Assembly (NCBI GenBank): GCA_946902875.1
Contig: OX336340.1
Span: forward strand, 7,027,739-7,091,738
Origin: Nematopogon swammerdamellus
Taxonomy: Eukaryota; Arthropoda; Insecta; Lepidoptera; Adelidae
DNA: 64,000 nt
Direction: 5' to 3'
Part shown: positions 56,641 to 64,000 of the stretch, piece by piece
Numbering within the stretch: the first letter of the stretch is position 1
Layout of the letters: every line of letters starts with the position of its first letter
The notes under the pieces: model-generated
The model's input: only the letters and a program-made list of their open reading frames with translations
Databases searched by the model: none
Told to the model about the DNA's origin: nothing
Position numbers and translations under genes: made by a program

Positions 56641-57390
56641 GCCTTTTCACGCCCCTTTTGAAAACCCCCAGGCTGTACTTGGGAGGAAATAGATGGAACA
56701 TATACCTACTTGGAAAATACTAACAAATCCATGGAGAATATGTTCACGCTGCATGCATGCACATAACGTCTTCCTTTGTATGTTGCATTCAGAGGCGGCG
56801 CAAGGCGTGGGCGACGTGGGCGACAGCCCACGGCCTCGCGGCCCGAGGGGCCTCGCGCCTCGAAAGTTCATGCAGCTTTGATTCATAAAAAATATTCAGC
56901 TAAATCTATTAAAAGAGACCCCGAGTAAACTTGTTGAGACTTAATCAAAGGCAAACTAAAGCTTACTATAAAGCCTTTATCAGACACAAGATGGGAAAGC
57001 AGGACAGAGGCAGTGAAGGCTGTGTATTATTGCAATTTTATTATGTTTACTTTTATCGACGAAAGGTATGCTGACAAAAATGTTTGATTTGATCGGTGTA
57101 CGGAAATCCATTTCAACAGTGAAAATCCATAAAATCCATCCTCTAGTGCCACCAGAGAGGGCTTCGCAAAATATAATATCTTGCCCACATAAAATTTAGG
57201 TCTTGCCCCGCCACTGGTTGCCTTGGAGGGAGGTGCATGCCCTAAGCTCGCAAATGGTAGTAATATCGATCCACATGTTGGGACTGTCACCGCGACCACT
57301 AGCGCGAGCTACGTGCCAGGATAATGACCCTCGGGAGTGCTCGGGAGGCGATATCGATAGCCTATTCACTTACTTCACCATTTCGAAGAA

Positions 57391-57650
57391 TTTTTTTTTT
57401 TTGTTTTTTTTTTTTTTTTATGGAACCTGACACGGTTGGCTACATCACCTACAACATCCGTGATGTCAGCCCATAACACAGGGTGAACTAGGTGCCATGT
57501 CAGTGCTTCCCTTCATTTCATGTCGGCTACACTAAACTGGACGGAAAACACGAACTATTTACATAGCCGTTTCGACCGACGTTTCGTTCAGTGCGGTGGT
57601 ACCAACCCGGCCGGGATAAACCCTACCACCTAGTAAGGTAAGAAGAATAA
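57391..57650 (-). repeat. Family X repeat, 5'-truncated antisense copy
   Basis: A long interrupted poly(T) (57391-57419), then the family body to CCACCTAGTAAGGTAAGAAG. It forms an inverted pair with the next copy. Confidence 0.82.
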
Positions 57651-57858
57651 TGCTCCAAGGAAATTGAATCAGGTGCTAAAATGGGACAATCACAAGGACC
57701 TGCGGCATTATGCACTGAGGCACTGTGCTGTGTGTGAAGTAACAGGATATTTTGACAGTGTACAGGTACATTTGCATCTATAATGAAATTTTTGGAGAAA
57801 ATGTGAGTGAGTTTGGCAAACTTGAATTTAACCGTTTTTCGGATTCCACATAAAACTG

Positions 57859-58104
57859 TAGGGTCCCTTCACTTCTTACCTTACTACGTGGTAGGGTTTA
57901 TCCTGGTCGGGTTGGTACCACCGCGATGAATGAAACGTCGGTCAAAACGGCTATGTAAATAGTTCGTGTTTTCCGTCCAGTTCAGTGTAGCCGACATGAA
58001 ATGAAGGGAAGCACTGACATGGCACCTAGTTAACCCGATGTTATGGTCTGACATCACGGATTTTGTAGGTGATGTAGCCAACCGTGTCAGTTTCCATAAA
58101 AAAA
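57859..58104 (+). repeat. Family X repeat, 5'-truncated sense copy
   Basis: GGGTCCCTTCACTTCTTACC to CGTGTCAGTTTCCAT plus A-tail. It starts at the same family position where the neighbouring antisense copy stops. Confidence 0.82.
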
Positions 58105-59174
58105 TTGTGTGTTTTGTGCATGTTAATGCAAACTGCATTAACATGCACATACATATCTTCACACACCAAGAAGCTACTCTCCATAAGCTGCACCAATTCA
58201 CGAAAGTTCCAAACACCTTAACACAGTAACTACTAACCTAGACATTGACAAATCGCTATGAAGTTAGGAGAGATTAGGTCCCAAACTGCAGATGGTTCGA
58301 CTCATGAGATATCCCACAGCACGATCCAGCTCTAATATAGGGATAATGCAGATACGCCAATATTGAGCTTTCGCGTAAGTTTCGTACTACGTGTCTGCCT
58401 AATAAACCCAATGACTTTGGATAACAAGGAATATCTACCCAAGTAACTTTTTACTGCTTAATATTTTATGTGTGTTTTCATGTTTATTAATCTACTTATA
58501 GTGACCATTGATATTATAATCTTATAGTCCGAGATTCAATTACATATGTACTCATTTTCTTGAGATTATGTGGCATTCACTAAGTATAGTTCGGGACACG
58601 TAAATCTGGAGGCACGCCCATGCCCCCGCCAAGTCGATCAAACACGGCCGTACCATCCTTTTCTTGATAGATTATGTCCGATGCCAAGATTTACACGTGT
58701 AGGCGACGACGCAGCTATGTATAAGGTTGTGCGTGCATTCAACCGTTGCAGTGAAAATGTCCGAGCGCAGGAGTAGCGGGAAGCATCTAGCGAATATATG
58801 CATCGGTTGGCGCAGAAAAATTGGAAAGTCGAATATTCCCACGTCGATTATCACTATCACTTATCTATCAGGTACAGGCTGAATTATTTCTTTCGCAATA
58901 ATTGTTCTGCTCCAATTTCCGACGTTTCAATAGATGATTCTACTCATAAACAAGTTTACACCTAAAAGAGCTCTCGAATACAAAACATATGGCGACGAGA
59001 GCTCTGCTTACGTGTCTCGAACTATACCAAGGAATCTACGAATAAGATTCGAATGAGTTTTTTTTTATGGATATGAGTAATGCTCCCCTCCCCTTCGTGC
59101 CGGTTCATCAACCCATGCTAAGTTGCCTCGCGCGCACGCGGTAGCGCCGTCGCGTCGCGTCGCGTCGCGTGGCC
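58105..59174. other. Stretch without a recognised gene
   Basis: Mostly AT-rich. GCGTCGCGTCGCGTCGCGTG marks a short CG-repeat just before the large inverted repeat. Confidence 0.35.
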
Positions 59175-61940
59175 GGCGCGCAGTGGATCGACTCCATACA
59201 ACCGATCGGACATAGGATTCTAAAAACATGAATTCATTATTTTTCAAAAACAAATGATGCCAATGTATTCTAATAAATTATTCACGTCGAAAAAATTCTT
59301 ACTCATTTTGCGATTAAACTTAAGTTTTGAAAGATATTTGAAGAAAACTGATTTCATTGTATGGAAAAATATAAAAAAATAATATTTCTCGCGATTTTCG
59401 CCTATTTTCAAAATTTAATGACAATTATAATTTTTAATGAGATATTTTCTAAATATCACCCAAACATACTTACTACGCCAACCAACGCCCTTTGGAGTTA
59501 CGAGGCAGAATATGGGTTTTCCTTATGTAATGTTTAATTTTTCGATGTCGCACTGCCACAAAACGTGAACAAACACCACATACTTAGGCAGAATGTGCAC
59601 CTACAGGTACCTCATCACCCCCCCCCCCCCCCCCCCCTCCCCCTCCACCCACGTACCTACAACTTGCGCAAAACGCTGTGGAGTGTGAAGTCTCGCTCTA
59701 CCCATCGCACGTAACGTACCTACCGCTTCCGTGAGTCGCGCAGTGAGCTTTGTCAATTTGAACCTAAGTGAAAGTTTCGAGCAACATGAGTTCGAAAAAT
59801 GGTGTCGTCATTTCTGCTACCGCGTGTGTTCAAAATGGAGAGCTTCGGGTAACAGTGCAGAGAAATTCAAACAGGAGAATTCTTCGTGGTTAGCTAGAGT
59901 CTGAAACCACGAAGTCACAGATTACTTAATACAGATAAATCACTCCATAGAAAAAGTTCCATACCTACGGCTTTAATAGCCTACAGTTTTACGTCGCCAG
60001 TCGCTGCGTGCGAAAAAGTACCTAAACGAAAGAGCGTAAAGTGATTATTGCTTTGCAGCCGCGTGGCCTTGAAGCAAACTCGGTGACGCTAGGGCTGCTA
60101 CTTTCGATAAAAATATAAATTCATTACACAATATAATATTATAATAAAGAGGAAATATGTGTTAATGTTTGTTCATGAGCTACAGCACATATTTAAAAAT
60201 GTTTTTACTGTTAGATAGGTAACTATATTTTTTTTTATATTGTTTAACATATAGGCTACTTACTAGCTTTTGCCCGCGGCATCGTCCTCGTTAAAGTATA
60301 TTAAAGGAAGAAATTAGTTCGGCCCGAAAATGCTTCAGGTAATCCTACCTACTACCCCTGTAATGTTATTAAATTTTTATCAGTGATAGGAATAAGTAGG
60401 GCTTCTAACTTCGAGGAACAGAGTAAAAGATTGGAGACTTCCTTACGACGATATTAAAATATTATTTTCGTTCCTGGGTACGAAAATAATATTCATGGTG
60501 TTTTAATTGCGCGATTTAAAAAAAGTGGCCGCCATTTTGAACTTTTTAGTTACTGGACCGATTGCTTTCAAAATCGATATCTGGGTGTCTGTGTGGGCTC
60601 TGAATACCAATCCGTTGTAAAGATTTAAAAAAAAGTTGCCGCCATTTTGAACTTTTTAGTTACCGGACCGATTGTTTTCAAAATCGATATCTGAGTGTCT
60701 GTGTGGGCTCTGATTACGAATCCGTTGTCAAAATAAAAAAAAGTGGCCGCCATTTTGAACTTTTTAGTTACTGGACCGATTGCTTTCAAAATCGATATCT
60801 GGGTGTCTGTGTAAGCTCTGAATACGAATCCGTTGTAAAAATTCTAAAAAGTGGCCGCCATTTTGAACTTTTTAGTTACTGAACCGATTGTTTTCAAAAT
60901 AGATATCTGAGTGTCTGTGTGGTCTCTGATTTCGAATCCGTTGTCAAAATAAAAAAAAGTGCCCGCCATTTTGAACTTTTTAGTTACTGTACCGATTTTT
61001 TAAATGTTCACTACAGATTCGTATTCAGAGCACACACAGACACCCAGATATAGATTTTGAAAGCAATCGGTCCAGAAACTAAAAAGTTCAAAATGGCGGA
61101 CACTTTTTAAAATTTTGACAACGGATTCGTATTCAGAGCCCACACAGACACCCAGATATCGATTTTGAAAGCAATCGGTTCAGTAACTAAAAAGTTCAAA
61201 ATGGAGGCCACTTTTTTTAAATTATGACAACGGATTCGTATTTAGAGCCCACACAGACACTCAGATATCGATTTTGAAACCAATCGGTCCGGTAACTAAA
61301 AAGTTCAAAATGGCGGCCACTTTTTTTAAATTTTTACAACGGATTGGTATTCAGAGCCCACACAGACACCCAGATATCAATTTTGAAAGCAATTGGTCCA
61401 GTAACTAAAAAGTTCAAAATGGCGGCCACTTTTTTTAAATCGCGAAATTAAAACACCATGAATATTATTTTCGTACCCAGGAACGAAAATATGAGGTGAT
61501 GAGGTACCTGTAGGTGCACATTCTGCCTAAGTATGTGGTGTTTGTTCACGTTTTGTGGCAGTGCGACATCGAAAAATAAAACATGACATAAGGAAAACCC
61601 ATATTCTGCCTCGTAACTCCAAAGGGCGTTGGTTGGCGTAGTAAGTATGTTTGGGTGATATTTAGAAAATATCTTATTAAAAATTATAATTGTCATTAAA
61701 TTTTGAAAATAGGCGAAAATCGCGAGAAATATTTTTTTTTATAGTTTTCCATACAATGAAATCAGTTTTCTTCAAATATCTTTCAAAACTTAAGTTTAAT
61801 CGCAAAATGAGTAAGAATGTTTTCGACGTGAATAATTTATTAGAATACATTGGCATCATTTGTTTTTGAAAAATAATGAATTCATGTTTTTAGAATCCTA
61901 TGTCCGATCGGTTGTATGGAGTCGTCCACTGTGCGGCGCG
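59175..61940. mobile_element. 2.8-kb inverted-repeat structure with ~444-bp arms
   Basis: 59175-59618 and 61497-61940 are near-perfect reverse complements (GACTCCATACAACCGATCGG at the outer end, CAGGTACCTCATCACC at the inner end). The enclosed 1.9 kb holds a poly(C) tract, a family W relic, the TACTAGCTTTTGCCCGCGGC string typical of insect LINE tails, and a second palindrome. No transposase ORF. It could be a foldback-type DNA element or an inverted duplication. Confidence 0.85.
60463..61490. repeat. 1.0-kb palindrome made of ~108-bp satellite units
   Basis: The left half has five direct units (GCCATTTTGAACTTTTTAGT at 60531, 60641, 60749, 60857, 60965) and the right half at least four in reverse (complement motif near 61090, 61197, 61305, 61419). 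The outer ends ATTTTCGTTCCTGGGTACGA and complement are unique. Each unit contains CAAAATCGATATCTGGGTGT. The centre is near 60977. Confidence 0.88.
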
Positions 61941-62502
61941 GCGGCGGCATTGGTCACTCAGTGGCGTCGACCGGACAGGTTGCTGGTCGCAATGTAATTA
62001 ATTCGATCGTCCGCTTCACAACAGAACTCAGACGGGGCAATTTGTAAATTCATTATGACATAATGCGTGTTTGCGGACCGCGAACCGTCTCTACTGTTTC
62101 GTTAGATTTATTTGTGGACAAAATTTAGCTTTCCCCTGCCACAGCAAAGCAGGTTTATCAGGGTATATGGACTGCCGGGGAGAAATTTTAACAGAGAAAA
62201 ATATGTTCAGACTTATATATAACTCTCTGTCCGTACCTTACCTACGTACCGATCAATAGTTTAGTCGGATGATTTGGGAAAAGCTAAATGTTGTGCGGTA
62301 CGACATGAATGAGGCCATTGTTGATGTAGAGTAGACAAGTGTTTGGATTATTTGTTACTACGGGTTGCTTTTTTATTTCTAAGACGTGAAACTTACCCTT
62401 CATACAACTGAGAGTGCGAGTGATGTTCTCTAAGATATTATTCCAGCATCTTAACAGCATTCATATCTGAAACAAAAACATCTAGTTGTAATATTGACAT
62501 TT

Positions 62503-62700
62503 TTAATGTAATCCCGGTATGTATCCGGCTAGTCAGTGGGGCAAAAGCACTTATTGCTCTGACAAGCTAATATCACCTCCGAGAAGGTAGGTCCCATGTC
62601 GGAGACTTCCCTTTGGATTGCTGACTATAGGACTAGAGGAGAACACAGCCGAGGCCACCTTAGATCCAGCCATCTTGCATCCAGTACTCGGCGGTCAGTA
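62503..62700. repeat. Interspersed repeat family Y, partial
   Basis: TGTAATCCCGGTATG, AATATCACCTCCGAGAAGG and ATCTTGCATCCAGTAC match the 26-kb units. 61941-62502 before it has nothing recognised. Confidence 0.7.
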
Positions 62701-63044
62701 TTGTCAAAGTCTGCAACACTTTAACTTTTAACGTACAAAACGTTAAAATTAATATTTTCTGGTGGTTTTGTTTGTTCTATGTTGTCCCACCACTTTAGAG
62801 TTCTGTGCTTCTATCGTATACAAAGTATACATGGCCGCCTAGGTAACGGTGAGCGTCGTGGCTCTGAGCTTTATGATCGTGCTAACGCAGCTCGGTTCAA
62901 TGGTGAACCAGCTTTGACCATCTTTGGACAGTCGCTTGGATATGCCGCGAAATAACCACGAAGTCGCCTATACGGAGTATAGAAGGATTTTGAGAGTAAT
63001 GATGTAGATTAAATATGTACGTATATAAAAGTACCACGTACAAC

Positions 63045-63476
63045 CTGTTATGGTTAGGTAAGGTAACCATAACGTTCACACATTCGATCTGTAACCGACG
63101 ATGACGTTATAATGTTCCTGACGTGATAACTTCCTCTGCTGTGACACTCAAGTTGAATGCACTCAACACCTATGGGAAAATCAAAAGTTCCGGTGGTTCA
63201 ATAAAACCTTCAAGAATGTCACTTGGAATCTGCGGAGAATCGTCATTTCAAGAACCACTTACACCCTGTTATGGTTAGTAGAGTAGGTAACCATAACGTT
63301 CACACATTCGATCTGTAAACGACGATGACGTTATAATGTTCCTGACGTGATTAATTCCTCTGCTGCGACACTCAAGTTGAATGCACTCAACACTTATGGG
63401 AAAATCAAGAGTTCGGGTGGTTCAATAAAACCTTCAAGAATGTCACTTGGAATCTGTGGAGAATCATCATTTCAAG
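63045..63476 (+). repeat. Tandem duplication, two ~210-bp units offset by about 224 bp
   Basis: 63045-63252 and 63266-63476 share CCATAACGTTCACACATTCG, CACTCAAGTTGAATGCACTC and TAAAACCTTCAAGAATGTCA. One plus frame is open in both units from the GTG at 63123 and 63347, reading SS.TLKLNALNTYGKIKSSGG. Five differences in the conserved part are all synonymous. No start codon or acceptor was found and the protein is not recognised. Confidence 0.75.
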
Positions 63477-63544
63477 ATACGTTCTTGGTCACAAAAATGA
63501 AGTTAAAAAAAAACAAGCTGCCACCCTCCTTGTTCCGTCCGGGT

Positions 63545-64000
63545 TAGAATAGATTTTCATATTACGAGTACATACATATGCAACTAACTCGAAACATAGG
63601 TTCGCTTACGGTACAGTTACATCGACAATGGACCTGCTGCGTTCTGTCTGAGTACCAAACCAGGGTATACTTAATTTACGGAGTTCACACATAGTCGGCG
63701 CGAGCGCATGTTCCCAGGCAACGGAGCGGGACGGGGTCGAGGTGAGCCAGAGAGGGGACAAGCCATGATTATGAAGGTGAAAATTTTACTTGAATTTTAC
63801 CCTGTTATTTTAGATAGGTAATGATGAATTATACAATAAAATTATAAGTGTGTACATATAATGTGCATACATAGATAGATAAAAATGTAGATAGAAATAC
63901 CTACTTTATTGATCCACAAAAAAGTTACAAGTGAAAAGACATTAATCAAGTTAGATTTGGTGCAAATGCGAATGATATCTCCGGAAGTATTTTTGTATCT
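63545..64000. other. Right end of the window, no recognised feature
   Basis: AT-rich with a small GC-rich patch at 63690-63760. No domain, hairpin or shared repeat was noticed. Confidence 0.4.

Overview
The window is animal nuclear DNA and almost certainly lepidopteran. The evidence is an AT-rich background with spliceosomal introns, one large developmental gene, and dense repeats of kinds common in moth and butterfly genomes (tRNA-derived and 5S-like short repeats, non-LTR retrotransposon remnants, many foldback elements). The species cannot be named from the sequence.

The one well-supported gene is on the minus strand at 400-14927. It is the 5' part of starry night/flamingo (stan, CELSR family), an atypical seven-pass cadherin of planar cell polarity. 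Thirteen coding exons chain in phase through consensus GT/AG junctions to give 1,124 codons: a signal peptide, the conserved pre-cadherin N-terminal region with two basic cleavage-like sites, and about seven cadherin repeats. The last repeat runs off the left edge, so the remaining ectodomain, the seven-pass domain and the tail lie outside. A splice acceptor 97 bases upstream of the ATG implies at least one upstream non-coding exon, so some or all of the right-hand 49 kb could be stan 5' intron or promoter territory.

Region by region: 1-9.0 kb holds stan exons 13 to 3 with short elements in the introns. At 9.0-9.8 kb is exon 2 plus three partial tandem copies of it. At 9.8-13.8 kb intron 1 carries a 5'-truncated non-LTR retrotransposon with a 15-bp target-site duplication and a foldback element. 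Exon 1 is at 13.8-14.9 kb. From 15 to 25.8 kb the sequence is non-coding, with a 273-bp-arm foldback element and retrotransposon debris. At 25,855-39,066 a 6,606-bp segment occurs twice in direct tandem with no length difference. At 39.1-42.3 kb there are GC-rich blocks, a likely THAP-domain first exon (40,871-40,950) and a six-copy array with a period of exactly 100 bp. From 42 to 59 kb there are repeat remnants and no convincing gene. At 59.2-61.9 kb a 2.8-kb inverted repeat encloses a second palindrome built from ~108-bp satellite units. At 63.0-63.5 kb a ~224-bp tandem duplication has an unusual pattern of synonymous differences.

No CRISPR array, operon, virus or toxin gene was seen. The observations most worth checking are the exon-2 array, the 6.6-kb duplication, the nested palindromes and the 5S-like SINE head.
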